In this document: piece after piece, positions 54,960 to 64,000 of the stretch
How the letters are laid out: each line of letters starts with the position of its first letter
How positions within the stretch are numbered: position 1 is the stretch's first letter
DNA from: DATFVA01 sp963743325
Lineage (GTDB): Bacteria > Bacteroidota > Ignavibacteria > Ignavibacteriales > Ignavibacteriaceae
Direction: 5' to 3'
DNA: 64,000 bases
NCBI GenBank assembly: GCA_963743325.1
Contig: CAVUOZ010000001.1
Coordinates: forward strand, 54,215 to 118,214
The notes under the pieces: generated by a model
Database searches by the model: none
Told to the model about the DNA's origin: nothing
What the model saw: the letters and a program-made list of their open reading frames with translations, nothing else
Program-made: the position numbers and the translations under genes

Positions 54960-55211
54960 GTGAGTACTAAGCTTTTTGTTGGATCACTCCCCTGGGCGGT
55001 TACTGATGATTCTCTTCGCGCAGCTTTTGAACCACACGGTACTGTAGTTTCCGCGAAGGTTATCACTGATCGTCAGACCGGCAGATCCAGAGGTTTCGGT
55101 TTCGTCGAAATGTCAAATGAAACCGAAGCAAATGCTGCAATTACTGCTCTGAACGGTACAGAACTTAGCGGCCGCAGCATTATTGTCAGTGAAGCAAAAC
55201 CTAAGAGTTAA
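54960..55211 (+). CDS. RRM RNA-binding protein
   Basis: An 83-residue single RNA-recognition-motif protein with RNP2 (KLFVGSLPW) and RNP1 (RGFGFVEM). It starts at GTG 54960 after GAGGTAAG. Such small bacterial RRM proteins are often cold-induced. A terminator follows. Confidence 0.93.
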   Translation: MSTKLFVGSLPWAVTDDSLRAAFEPHGTVVSAKVITDRQTGRSRGFGFVEMSNETEANAAITALNGTELSGRSIIVSEAKPKS

Positions 55212-55236
55212 TTCCTGGTTAGCTTTCTTTTTTTAG

Positions 55237-55268
55237 GCGCTCTTTTTCCGGAGCGCTTTTATTTTTTA
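55237..55268 (+). terminator. Rho-independent terminator after the RRM gene
   Basis: GCGCTC-TTTTTCCG-GAGCGC hairpin followed by TTTTATTTTTT, 26 bases after the stop. Confidence 0.85.
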
Positions 55269-55277
55269 AACTTTTCG

Positions 55278-57689
55278 CTAAAAGAATAGAGAATTTATAC
55301 CTATTCTAAAATTATTCTCACCCCTGTAATTTAATCTCCATGCAAACTCAATTTCCAATGGTATCAGAACCTGGGATAATCCGAATCCCAATTCATAAAA
55401 TGGGTGCGGAAGGGTTTTAACATCAACGGGCAGTATTGCAGTTGTTTCAGTCCCTATTTCAGTGTAAGCTGCATTGAAAAAAGTATTCAGCTGAATTTCC
55501 CAATCCATTAAGCCGGGAATCCTTAATTCACGGAATATTAAATCCCGGAAGTCATGCTCAAGGTTGACCGTGACTACCGTGCTTCCGAATATTTCATTTA
55601 ACTGCAAAGTTCTAAATGATAAATCCTGGAAAAGTATATCTAAATTTCCCGGTAGGGCATATAGCAACTGGTAGGGCAAGCTTCCCCTGTTGTAAATTCC
55701 CATCAGCCGGAAATTAAGGTAGCCGGATTTAAAAGTACCGACTGATCCATTTGCAACAAGTTTATAAGTTGTATAATCAAGCCCGCTATTGAAGATTTTT
55801 TTATCGGATAGTTCAATATTCCCGTTTAATATTATATATGAACCCCCCTGCGATATTCTTCTTCTAAAATAACCATCCTCTAAATAATCCCGGAAATCAA
55901 ATTGGAAACCTGCATTTATTGCGTTTATACGTGTTTCATATATTTCCTGGTTGGGAGAATAAGTATCATCTTTATTAAAGAACGAGAAATTACTGTTATT
56001 TATGGCGCTATTATCAGTATGATTTTTGAAACCGGCACTCAAAGACAGTACCGGGAATACTTCACCGGAAAAGTTAAGATCGAAACCGTTTGTGTAGTAG
56101 TAATTTCTGAAATCATATTTTGAAATCAGCGAAAGCAAAGATGAGAGCAGATCACCGTACTGATCAGACTCACCAAAAAGAACTTTTATTTTATTGTAAG
56201 CATTGAATGCCACTGAATAAGTTCTGTAATCACCCAGGAGATATTCAATCGACAAATCTTCCTTAAATTTTTTGTCCGAAAAACCATATGAAAAATTCAC
56301 TGAGCCGTTTAATCTTTTCTTTAGGGCATCATTAAGAAATAGTCCGTAATCAATAGCATGACCTTCAACCTTGTCGAAGTGATACATGCCAAGGGGCGCA
56401 CTTACCTCAAAATTATCCGTAACATATACCCGGGAAGACAGCCATGAAAATCTATCCTGAAAAGTCTTTGGAATACTTTCCACACTGTCAATCCTTTCAT
56501 AAGCTATTTTTTCTTCCGGTGTGCCTGGAATTACCTGTATTGATTTCCAGTATGCAGAATCCCTTTCATCTGCATCCGGAATGACTTTTATTATTGCCTT
56601 GTCAAAAAAATTATCCTGAAGTAACGGGTTAATTTTATAATCATAAAGTATTGTTGAGAGTTCAAATCCGAATCGTGCAAGGTTTAAATAATTTGCCGTA
56701 ACATATAACCTGTAATCCACCGGCATTACTATTGAATCTGCAAAGACTGAAAACTGCTGGTATACCGACACCGTATCGAAAATCCCGCCTGTATTTGCCG
56801 CCCTATTAAGATTGAGATCAACTTTTATCAGATCATAATTTTTTTCCGTTATATAAATACTTCCTGTAAAACCCGGGTCATAGTGGTCATCAGGTGCAAT
56901 GTGTATTTTATATACTGTTGTGTTATCCATAGCCAGCATGTTTTCGATATAATAATAATAATAGACAGGAGCATTATCAGCGAGAGGCCCGGGAAGATCT
57001 TCACCAAGGAAATTTACTGTTTCACTATAGAAATCCTGAATAAGTCTTCCCCCTGTAAGTACATTAATCGTAGGAGGAAAGTTTGCCGTCTGTTTTCTGG
57101 CTAAAATCAGTTCTTTGTATTCATCCGGTCTTTTAAAGAAACCTTCGCTCTCGTTTTCTATTATTCCCGAAATTTTAAGGGGAATAGTATCATTCGCTCC
57201 GACATTTATCCCGATGCTATTTTTACCTGAACTGATATCCCCCTGTGTTTTTATGATCCCTTTTGTATATGCCTTAAATTCGTAGCTGTTCAATAATGAA
57301 TTACGCTCTTTCTTTCTTATAATAGCTTTCCTTATTAATTCTAATGCCGGGTTTTCTCCCGGAAGTACCGTTATTTCAGGAAGGTTAATCATGGTCTGTT
57401 TTAATACGAAGTTTTTATTAAATACATCTGTATCCGCATTTACCTCAAGGGTATCTGAAATATATCCAATGTAAGATGCTATCAGCTTATAAGTCCCGGG
57501 ATTAAGTTTAAGTTCATATCTGCCTTCTTTGTTTGCTGATGTACCGAGAGATGTGCCGTTAACTCTAATATTGGTGAATGGTAACGGATTTTGTGATTCA
57601 TCCGTTACTTTACCTTCAATTAAAATCTGCTGAGCTGCTGCTGAGCCGTAAAACGAACATAGAATAAAGAGTATAAGAAAATGTTTCAT
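55278..57689 (-). CDS. DUF5686 outer-membrane protein with carboxypeptidase-regulatory-like domain
   Basis: An 803-residue exported protein. Signal peptide (FLILFILCSFYGSAAAQ), then a CarboxypepD_reg-like domain (EGKVTDESQNPLPFTNIRVN, GRYELKLNPGTYKLIASYIG; about 20-110), then a DUF5686 region (ALELIRKAIIRKKERNSLLN, YEFKAYTKG) and a long beta-barrel to the C-terminal GINSLFF. The architecture resembles TonB-dependent receptors without the plug. Function unknown. Confidence 0.88.
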   Translation of the reverse strand: MKHFLILFILCSFYGSAAAQQILIEGKVTDESQNPLPFTNIRVNGTSLGTSANKEGRYELKLNPGTYKLIASYIGYISDTLEVNADTDVFNKNFVLKQTMINLPEITVLPGENPALELIRKAIIRKKERNSLLNSYEFKAYTKGIIKTQGDISSGKNSIGINVGANDTIPLKISGIIENESEGFFKRPDEYKELILARKQTANFPPTINVLTGGRLIQDFYSETVNFLGEDLPGPLADNAPVYYYYYIENMLAMDNTTVYKIHIAPDDHYDPGFTGSIYITEKNYDLIKVDLNLNRAANTGGIFDTVSVYQQFSVFADSIVMPVDYRLYVTANYLNLARFGFELSTILYDYKINPLLQDNFFDKAIIKVIPDADERDSAYWKSIQVIPGTPEEKIAYERIDSVESIPKTFQDRFSWLSSRVYVTDNFEVSAPLGMYHFDKVEGHAIDYGLFLNDALKKRLNGSVNFSYGFSDKKFKEDLSIEYLLGDYRTYSVAFNAYNKIKVLFGESDQYGDLLSSLLSLISKYDFRNYYYTNGFDLNFSGEVFPVLSLSAGFKNHTDNSAINNSNFSFFNKDDTYSPNQEIYETRINAINAGFQFDFRDYLEDGYFRRRISQGGSYIILNGNIELSDKKIFNSGLDYTTYKLVANGSVGTFKSGYLNFRLMGIYNRGSLPYQLLYALPGNLDILFQDLSFRTLQLNEIFGSTVVTVNLEHDFRDLIFRELRIPGLMDWEIQLNTFFNAAYTEIGTETTAILPVDVKTLPHPFYELGFGLSQVLIPLEIEFAWRLNYRGENNFRIGINSLFF

Positions 57690-57929
57690 TAAAAATTAAT
57701 TATATTATTTGCGGTAAATTGAGTTCTAAATATCGGCAAATAATGAATAATACAATAGGAATATTAAGAGAGGCAATCGTACAAAAGTTTAAATCACGCG
57801 CTAAATAAAAATAAATTACCAAATCACACACCACCGCATCATAACCAATTTTGATATTTAATTATCGGGATAATAATCCTATCTTAGATGTTTTATGTTT
57901 ATATAACTTTTGGTTTTTAAGGATTTTTT

Positions 57930-59261
57930 ATGAAAAAAAGGCAGTCACTTTTTGTGATATTCCTGATTATTGTGCTTACAATTCCGGTTTTACCGCAGGA
58001 AAATGTAAAATTTATTGAATATAATCTGGATAATGGTTTACACATAATTTTGCATCAGGATAACTCCACTCCGATAGTAGCCGTTTCTGTAATGTATCAC
58101 GTGGGATCGAAAAATGAAAACCCTGATAGAACCGGCTTTGCTCATTTTTTTGAACACTTGATGTTCGAAGGCTCACCTAACATCGGCAGAGGTGAATATA
58201 TGAAAATGGTAGAAAATGCCGGCGGCGAGTTAAATGCTAATACCGATTTTGACCGAACATATTACTACGAGGTACTCCCTTCAAATCAATTAGCATTAGG
58301 GTTATACCTCGAATCCGAACGAATGCTTCATTTGAAAATTGACAGCACAGGAGTTGAGACTCAGCGAAAAGTGGTTAAGGAAGAAAGAAAACAAAGACTT
58401 GATAATCAGCCATATGGAAAAATCTGGGAAATTACTTTTAAGGATGCCTATAAAATTTCGCCATACCGCTGGATGCCTATTGGTTCAGCACAATATATTG
58501 ATAAAGCGGGCATAGAGGAATTCAGAAATTTTTATAAAACATATTATGTTCCTCAAAATGCCGTGCTTTCAATTGCGGGAGATATTCAGATAGATGAAGT
58601 GAAAGAGTTAATTAATAAATATTTCTCTGAAATACCGCGCGGATCAGGAGTTATATACAGACCTGAAACTGGAGAAACTGCACAAAGTACGGAAGTAGTT
58701 GATACCGCGTATGATAATATTCAGCTTCCGGCAATTGTTGAAGCTTATCACATCCCTGCCGTGGGAACAGAAGATTATTATCCTATCCGGATGTTAAATA
58801 CTCTCCTTTCAGGCGGAAGAAGCTCAAGACTCTACAAAACTCTGGTAGATGAAACACAGAAAGCTGTATATGTAGGTGCATTTCCAGCCGCTCTTGAGAA
58901 CCCTGGTTTGTTTATCTCTCTGGCGATTGCCAACCAGGGTGTTGATTCAAATGAACTCAAGGATCTGATTGACCGGGAAATTAATAAAGTCAAAGATTCC
59001 TTAATTACGGATCAGGAAATGCAGAAACTGCAAAATCAGGTTGAAACCGATTATGTGAATCAGAATGCTACTGACGAGGGCATCTCTGAAAATCTGGCTT
59101 ATTATTATACTATTTATGGAAATCCGGGCGCAATTAACACAGAGCTGGATAAACTAATGAAAGTTACAAAGGAAGATATAAAACGTGTTGCAGACAAATA
59201 TTTAAATAATAATAACCGTGTCGTGCTTTGTTATCTCCCAAAGCAGAAGGGAGGTAAATAA
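57930..59261 (+). CDS. M16 family zinc peptidase
   Basis: A 443-residue exported peptidase (signal peptide about 1-23, QSLFVIFLIIVLTIPVLPQ). The inverted zinc motif HFFEH is at about residues 72-76 (GFAHFFEHLMFEGSPN), and the third ligand Glu lies in VVKEERKQRLDNQPYGK about 75 residues later. It should be the catalytic partner of the next gene, since M16 pairs usually have one active and one inactive subunit. Confidence 0.93.
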   Translation: MKKRQSLFVIFLIIVLTIPVLPQENVKFIEYNLDNGLHIILHQDNSTPIVAVSVMYHVGSKNENPDRTGFAHFFEHLMFEGSPNIGRGEYMKMVENAGGELNANTDFDRTYYYEVLPSNQLALGLYLESERMLHLKIDSTGVETQRKVVKEERKQRLDNQPYGKIWEITFKDAYKISPYRWMPIGSAQYIDKAGIEEFRNFYKTYYVPQNAVLSIAGDIQIDEVKELINKYFSEIPRGSGVIYRPETGETAQSTEVVDTAYDNIQLPAIVEAYHIPAVGTEDYYPIRMLNTLLSGGRSSRLYKTLVDETQKAVYVGAFPAALENPGLFISLAIANQGVDSNELKDLIDREINKVKDSLITDQEMQKLQNQVETDYVNQNATDEGISENLAYYYTIYGNPGAINTELDKLMKVTKEDIKRVADKYLNNNNRVVLCYLPKQKGGK

Positions 59262-59263
59262 TC

Positions 59264-61321
59264 ATGCATAGAATCATATCCTTTCTTTTTGCTGTTTTAA
59301 TTATAATCCCTCTTAGTGCGCAGGTCGATAGAAGCAAGCCTCCACGGCCGGGCCCGGCTCCTGAAATAAAGCTCGGTGACTATGAACATTTTGAACTTCC
59401 CAACGGCCTAAAGGTTTTCGTCGTGGAAAACCATAAACTGCCGAGAGTTTCATTTTCACTGCTGGTTGACAGAGATCCGATTCTTGAAGGTGATACCGCA
59501 GGATACATATCCGCTGCGGGACAACTTCTCAGAACAGGTACAAAAAACAGAAGCAAGGACGAACTGGACCAAGCGATTGATTTTATTGGTGCTGAACTTT
59601 CGACTTCTTCTACCGGTGTGTATGCTATGAGTCTGACAGAGCATATCGATACTTTATTTAAAATAATGTCTGATATTATTCTTAACTCGGAATTTAAACA
59701 GGAAGAACTTGATAAAATCAAAACGCGGATGGAGTCGGATCTTGCCAGTCAGAAAGATGATCCCGATGCTATAGCTGGAACGGTAAAAAATGTAGTAAAT
59801 TTTGGTAAAGATCATCCCTATGGAGAACCGGAAACCGAAGAAACAGTGGAAAATATAACTTTAGAAAAGTGTAAAGAATATTATAAAACATTCTTCGCGC
59901 CAAATATTTCTTATCTGGCCGTTGTGGGTGACATAAATGAGCAAAAGGCCAAACAACTTGTTACAAAATCTCTCGGCAGCTGGCAGAGAAAAACAGTGCC
60001 AAAGTTTAATTATCCTTCTCCTCTGCCGCCTGAACAAACAACTGTTGATCTTGTTGACAGACCAAATTCCGTCCAGTCTGTTGTTAATGTTACTTACCCG
60101 GTTCAGTTGAAACCCGGGGATAGTGATGTAATCCCGGCAGCACTGATGAACATAATCCTTGGAGGCGGCACATTCAGGTTATTCCAGGACTTAAGAGAAA
60201 AACATTCTTTCACTTACGGAGCTAACTCGAGACTTTCGAAGGATGAATATGCCGGCAGCTTTGCAGCATTTACAAATGTTCGTAATGAAGTCACGGACAG
60301 TGCCATTACCCGGATTTTCTACGAAATGAACCGGATTAAAACGGAAACTGTTTCCGACGGTGAACTTCAGACTATTAAAAATTATGTGTCAGGCAATTTT
60401 GCAATATCATTGGAAAATCCCCGGACCATTGCATCATTTGCAATAAATATTGATAAATATAATCTCCCTGAAAACTACTATGCGGACTACCTGAAGAATG
60501 TGGCCGAGGTTACTCCGCAGGAGATTAAGGATGCAGCGGATAAATTCATAAAGCCGTACCATTCAAACATTGTTGTTGTAGGAAATGCCGACCAGATAAA
60601 ACAGGGATTGAAACAATTCGGACCAATTCTGTACTATGATAAATACGGTAATAAAATTGATACTTCTCTTGCCTCGATACCCGGTGATCTTTCTGCAATG
60701 GACATTATTAACCATTATGTAAAAGCAATCGGCGGGAGGGACAGCCTGGCTAATGTTCACGACAGAACTACTGTTATGAGAGGTACCGTACAGGGTTTCG
60801 ATGTCACTACAACCATGTACCAGAAAGAATCCAACCTTTTTAAACAGGAAGTCGATGCCGGCGGTATGATTCAGGAAATTATATACAATGGCGAAAGGGG
60901 ACAAATGAAGGCAGCAGGTCAGGAAATGAACATAGAGGGTAATGAACTTGAAAAACTTAAATACGAGGCTACAATACATCTTTTACTAAACCTTGATTCA
61001 CTGGGTGTCAAACTTAAACTTGGCGGAATGGAAAAGGTGAATGGGAAAGATGCATATAAAATAGAAATGACCCTTCCTTCGGGTACAAAGTGGATCCAGT
61101 ATTATGATCCGGAAACCGGATTCAAAATTGAAGAATCAAAGAATATTACAACACCACAGGGAACTTTTACTCAGGAAATTTTTTACAGCGATTATAAAGA
61201 AGTTGAAGGAGTTAAATATCCTTTTATCATAAAACAGTCTATCGGGCCTCAGACTATTGAATTTAAAGTTAATTCAATTAAAATAAATACGGGAATACCC
61301 GATTCAAAATTTGAATTATAA
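59264..61321 (+). CDS. M16 family subunit lacking the zinc motif, with an extra C-terminal domain
   Basis: A 685-residue exported protein. Residues about 35-455 are M16-like (GLKVFVVENHKLPRVSFSLL; AAGQLLRTGTKNRSKDELDQ stands where HxxEH would be), so it is the inactive partner. The last about 210 residues (MDIINHYVKAIGGRDSLANV, VQGFDVTTTMYQKESNLFKQ, ...YPFIIKQSIGPQ) resemble an outer-membrane-lipoprotein-sorting/LolA-like domain. It starts 2 bases after the active subunit. Confidence 0.9.
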   Translation: MHRIISFLFAVLIIIPLSAQVDRSKPPRPGPAPEIKLGDYEHFELPNGLKVFVVENHKLPRVSFSLLVDRDPILEGDTAGYISAAGQLLRTGTKNRSKDELDQAIDFIGAELSTSSTGVYAMSLTEHIDTLFKIMSDIILNSEFKQEELDKIKTRMESDLASQKDDPDAIAGTVKNVVNFGKDHPYGEPETEETVENITLEKCKEYYKTFFAPNISYLAVVGDINEQKAKQLVTKSLGSWQRKTVPKFNYPSPLPPEQTTVDLVDRPNSVQSVVNVTYPVQLKPGDSDVIPAALMNIILGGGTFRLFQDLREKHSFTYGANSRLSKDEYAGSFAAFTNVRNEVTDSAITRIFYEMNRIKTETVSDGELQTIKNYVSGNFAISLENPRTIASFAINIDKYNLPENYYADYLKNVAEVTPQEIKDAADKFIKPYHSNIVVVGNADQIKQGLKQFGPILYYDKYGNKIDTSLASIPGDLSAMDIINHYVKAIGGRDSLANVHDRTTVMRGTVQGFDVTTTMYQKESNLFKQEVDAGGMIQEIIYNGERGQMKAAGQEMNIEGNELEKLKYEATIHLLLNLDSLGVKLKLGGMEKVNGKDAYKIEMTLPSGTKWIQYYDPETGFKIEESKNITTPQGTFTQEIFYSDYKEVEGVKYPFIIKQSIGPQTIEFKVNSIKINTGIPDSKFEL

Positions 61322-61326
61322 GAAAT

Positions 61327-61950
61327 ATGAAGGCTGATTTTTCCACAATTGTTTTTGATCTTGGTAATGTTCTTCTGCAGTTTGATTATCAGGCTGCAGT
61401 AGACAAACTTGAACGAATAGAACAAGGGTTGGGAAATCATTTTCTTAAGTATTATAATGATAATTATCAGTACCACCGGGCATTCGAAAGGGGGGATTTG
61501 ACTGAAGGGGAATTTATTGAAATAATGCTGTCGGCATTGAATCAGAAGATCGATAAAAAAACTTTTTGTGAATACTATTCTGACATTTTTTCGGAAAATA
61601 AAGAAGTTGTAGATTTACTACCGAAATTAAAAAAGAGTTTTACACTGGTACTGCTTTCAAATACGAATATTATTCATTATGAATACGGCTGGAAGCAATA
61701 TGGTTTCCTCAGGCATTTTGATAAAATAGTGGTCTCTTATGAAGCGGGAGCAGTAAAACCCGAGGAGAAAATTTATCGAACCGTGGAATCATTCACAATA
61801 AAAAACCCCGGAGAGCATTTCTTTATTGATGATATAGCTGAGTATGTAATAGCAGCCAGAGCATTGGGCTGGGATGGAGTACAATTTAAGGGGTATAAAA
61901 GTTTATTAATTGAACTTATCAATCGGGGAATCCTGAGTTACAGAGATTAA
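61327..61950 (+). CDS. HAD-like phosphatase (YihX-type)
   Basis: A 207-residue HAD hydrolase: motif I FDLGNVLLQFD, motif II LLSNTN, motif III with Lys in GAVKPEEKIY, and motif IV FFIDDIAEYVIAA. YihX-like members remove phosphate from small sugar phosphates. It starts 5 bases after the M16 gene. Confidence 0.9.
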   Translation: MKADFSTIVFDLGNVLLQFDYQAAVDKLERIEQGLGNHFLKYYNDNYQYHRAFERGDLTEGEFIEIMLSALNQKIDKKTFCEYYSDIFSENKEVVDLLPKLKKSFTLVLLSNTNIIHYEYGWKQYGFLRHFDKIVVSYEAGAVKPEEKIYRTVESFTIKNPGEHFFIDDIAEYVIAARALGWDGVQFKGYKSLLIELINRGILSYRD

Positions 61951-61956
61951 TTTTAT

Positions 61957-62889
61957 ATGATAAAATATCTTTCCTCTTTCAGGGGAGTCAATTTACTTAC
62001 TTTAATAATCGCATTATCCCTGAGCCTGGGATGTGAAGAAAAAAAAGAAAAGTCAACTCCCTCTTTGAAAGATAAAGTAGAAACTATTAAACCGGAAATA
62101 AAGGTAGTCTTCAGCAAGGAACCGGTTAAGAGCCTGCATATACTGACTGAATTGAAGGACAAATTTGGTGATGCAGGAATGAGGCAAATTCTTGCAATCA
62201 ACAGGCTGGACACAAGACACATTACTATCAGGGATACATTATGCATACCTGATACATTGCCTGATGACTTTCTGTTTTTCTCCCCATACCCGAAAAAGCT
62301 TTCTATACTTGACTCAATACCTAAAATATTAATTTTCTCCTACCCGGTTCAGGCCTTCGCAGCCTATGAAAACGGCCGTCTGGTCAGATGGGGCCCTACA
62401 AGCATGGGTAAACGAAAAACGCCGACTCCTGGAGGGCTGTATTTTACAAACTGGAAATCAAAGGAAACTGTCAGCACTGTAAATGATGAATGGATACTAC
62501 CCTGGGCTTTTAATATCGACAATTTTAATGGAATATCAATTCATCAATTTGACCTGCCCGGTTATCCCGCAAGTCACTCCTGTGCAAGATTACTTGAGGC
62601 TGATGCGGAATGGATATATTACTGGGCCGATCAGTGGATACTCACAAAAGATGGCGTAAAAATTAAAGCTTACGGAACCCCAGTTATTATATATGGAAAG
62701 TATAATTATCATACTCCGCCGCCCTGGAAACTTCTCTCCGTAGATTCAACTGCTGATAAACTAAAGGACGAAGATTTGAATGAAATTATCGGAAAATACC
62801 TTCCAACTATTATTCAAAGAAAAAATCAAAGGGATTCTGTATTAACATCTGTGAAAGCAGATTCACTCGCTTCAACAGGCGGCCGTTAA
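61957..62889 (+). CDS. L,D-transpeptidase (YkuD family)
   Basis: A 310-residue protein with a probable lipoprotein signal (LIIALSLSLGC). The YkuD domain has FSYPVQAFAAYENGRLVRWG, KTPTPGGLYFTNWKSK, ISIHQFDLPGYPASHSCARL; the catalytic Cys is in SHSCAR. It cross-links or anchors peptidoglycan. Confidence 0.9.
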   Translation: MIKYLSSFRGVNLLTLIIALSLSLGCEEKKEKSTPSLKDKVETIKPEIKVVFSKEPVKSLHILTELKDKFGDAGMRQILAINRLDTRHITIRDTLCIPDTLPDDFLFFSPYPKKLSILDSIPKILIFSYPVQAFAAYENGRLVRWGPTSMGKRKTPTPGGLYFTNWKSKETVSTVNDEWILPWAFNIDNFNGISIHQFDLPGYPASHSCARLLEADAEWIYYWADQWILTKDGVKIKAYGTPVIIYGKYNYHTPPPWKLLSVDSTADKLKDEDLNEIIGKYLPTIIQRKNQRDSVLTSVKADSLASTGGR

Positions 62890-62915
62890 TACATAATGAG
62901 AATGGTCCGGAAACA

Positions 62916-64000
62916 ATGAATAACAATAACGGTAAAGATTTCAGATTTCAGACAGAACAGTTTGCAGATCTTGCAATCTTAAGATATAATGCACCCGGAT
63001 TTGATGAGCTTACTGCAAAACAAAAAGAACTTCTTTATTACCTCTACCAGGCCGCCCTTTCGGGAAGAGATATTTTTTATGATCAGAATTGTGAACATAA
63101 CCTTGAAATAAGAAGAACGCTTGAAGCAGTCGTTAAATCATTTAATGGAACCAGAAAGGGTAATGACTGGAATAATTTTATGGTTTATATAAAACGGATC
63201 TGGTTTTCAAATGGCATACATCATCATTATTCAAATAAAAAATTTAATCCCGGGTTCTCAAAAGAATATTTTGTCGGACTAATAAACAACTCGGATAAAT
63301 CTCTGCTTCCCTTAAAAAACGGTGAGACTGTATTTGAATTTCTTTCAAGGATTGCACCTATAATCTTTGATCCGGAGATTGTTCCGGTTAAAGTAAATCT
63401 CAGTCCTGATGCTGATGTTATTCAAACTTCAGCGGTTAATTTTTACTCAGGACTGACCGAAAAGGAAGTTGAAAATTATTACGATAAAATCGCCAATCCT
63501 TCCGACTTAGAACCGGTTTCATATGGTTTAAATTCCAAGATGATAAATAAGAATGGCAGCATCATTGAGAGGAAATGGATGATCGGGGGAATGTATTCAC
63601 CGGCTATTGAAAAGATAGTATACTGGCTTGAAAAAGCTGTAACGGTTACAGAAGTCGGGCAGCAGAAGCAAGAATTAGCAAAGCTGATAGAGTACTATAA
63701 AACGGGAGATTTAAAGACCTGGGATGAGTACAATAAAATCTGGGTGCAGAATAGTGATTCTATTGTAGATACTGTGAGCGGGTTCATTGAAGTATATAAC
63801 GATCCTCTGGGCTACAGAGGTTCATATGAATCAATAGTGTCATTTAAGAATATAGAGGCAACCAAAAGAATTGAAGCAATAAGCAGTAATGCGCAATGGT
63901 TTGAAGATCATTCACCTATAGAAGACCAGTATAAGAAAAAAAATGTTGTGGGAATTACCGCTAAAGTTATTACTGTTGTCGTAGAATCCGGAGATGCTTC
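62916..64000 (+). CDS. Dipeptidyl-peptidase III family protein (5' part)
   Basis: 361 codons of an open frame from ATG 62916 run off the window end. FADLAILRYNAPGFDELTAK, LYQAALSGRDIFYDQN, IKRIWFSNGIHHHYSNKKFN and FIEVYNDPLGYRGSYESIVS match the M49 dipeptidyl-peptidase III family, whose zinc motif HELLGH (or HEVLGH) would be further downstream. No signal peptide is visible. Confidence 0.85.
   Translation, partial: MNNNNGKDFRFQTEQFADLAILRYNAPGFDELTAKQKELLYYLYQAALSGRDIFYDQNCEHNLEIRRTLEAVVKSFNGTRKGNDWNNFMVYIKRIWFSNGIHHHYSNKKFNPGFSKEYFVGLINNSDKSLLPLKNGETVFEFLSRIAPIIFDPEIVPVKVNLSPDADVIQTSAVNFYSGLTEKEVENYYDKIANPSDLEPVSYGLNSKMINKNGSIIERKWMIGGMYSPAIEKIVYWLEKAVTVTEVGQQKQELAKLIEYYKTGDLKTWDEYNKIWVQNSDSIVDTVSGFIEVYNDPLGYRGSYESIVSFKNIEATKRIEAISSNAQWFEDHSPIEDQYKKKNVVGITAKVITVVVESGDA

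Noticed and set aside
1..64000. tRNA or rRNA genes
   Set aside because: No cloverleaf-like or rRNA-like sequence was seen in the intergenic regions by eye; a covariance search was not possible.

Overview
The window looks like a chromosomal segment from a member of the Ignavibacteria (Ignavibacteriales, Bacteroidota/Chlorobiota side). This is inferred from type IX secretion C-terminal tails with the NYPNPFNP signature, a fused CcoN-CcoO cbb3 oxidase, DUF5686, DUF885 and DUF4922 families, moderate-to-low GC, and Shine-Dalgarno sites that are often weak. No rRNA, tRNA, CRISPR array or intact transposase was seen.

Layout. 1-3.1 kb: the 3' end of a gene resembling dnaG, a 2x[4Fe-4S] ferredoxin and a geranylgeranyl-reductase-type flavoprotein, separated by a decayed four-helix-bundle (S23-like) fragment and a tandem leader duplication; then a fumarylacetoacetate hydrolase family gene. 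3.1-3.8 kb: gene-free, repeat-bearing spacer. 3.8-8.2 kb: a secreted protein usually mislabelled asparagine synthetase B, clpX and a TPR lipoprotein/periplasmic-type protein. 8.4-9.6 kb: a very AT-rich island with a DpnI homologue, a 60-aa companion and an orphan CopG-like antitoxin. 9.6-10.7 kb: MbfA-type ferritin/VIT iron exporter. 10.7-15 kb: a decayed region with a REP/MITE-like palindromic element, a truncated copy of a cytochrome-porin gene, a frameshifted FG-GAP/T9SS gene and a 5'-truncated T9SS gene. 15-16.2 kb: the intact cytochrome c-porin-like gene.

16.4-21 kb: dxr, rseP and a LytS/LytR-type two-component pair, then a Phd/YafQ-type toxin-antitoxin pair with TTG and GTG starts. 21.7-25.5 kb: a membrane glycosyltransferase, a TonB-dependent receptor-like barrel and HU. 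25.6-34.0 kb: a full cbb3 oxidase locus on the minus strand, transcribed ccoI-ccoS-ccoNO-ccoQ-ccoP-ccoG-ccoH-sulfite exporter/TauE-like. ccoS is an unlisted short ORF without a standard start codon, and ccoG carries a one-base frameshift. 34.4-40.7 kb: DUF2269 membrane protein, ABC exporter, exported GH13 amylase and a DUF885 lipoprotein.

40.7-46.3 kb: a minus-strand cluster of GT4, SpoIID/LytB, a small lipoprotein, a two-domain GT2 and a DUF4922 (HIT-like) protein; this is the best candidate for an undescribed pathway. 46.5-48.6 kb: arginase, a divergent 5-formyl-THF cyclo-ligase-like protein and a membrane protein. 48.6-50.5 kb: ECF sigma factor and RskA-like anti-sigma factor. 50.7-55.2 kb: alaS, radA and an RRM protein. 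55.3-57.7 kb: DUF5686 outer-membrane protein. 57.9-64 kb: an M16 peptidase pair (one active, one lacking the zinc motif), a HAD phosphatase, an L,D-transpeptidase and the start of a dipeptidyl-peptidase III gene.

Two genes (FG-GAP and ccoG) are each interrupted by a single extra base in a doublet. Sequencing error and real mutation cannot be separated from this sequence alone.
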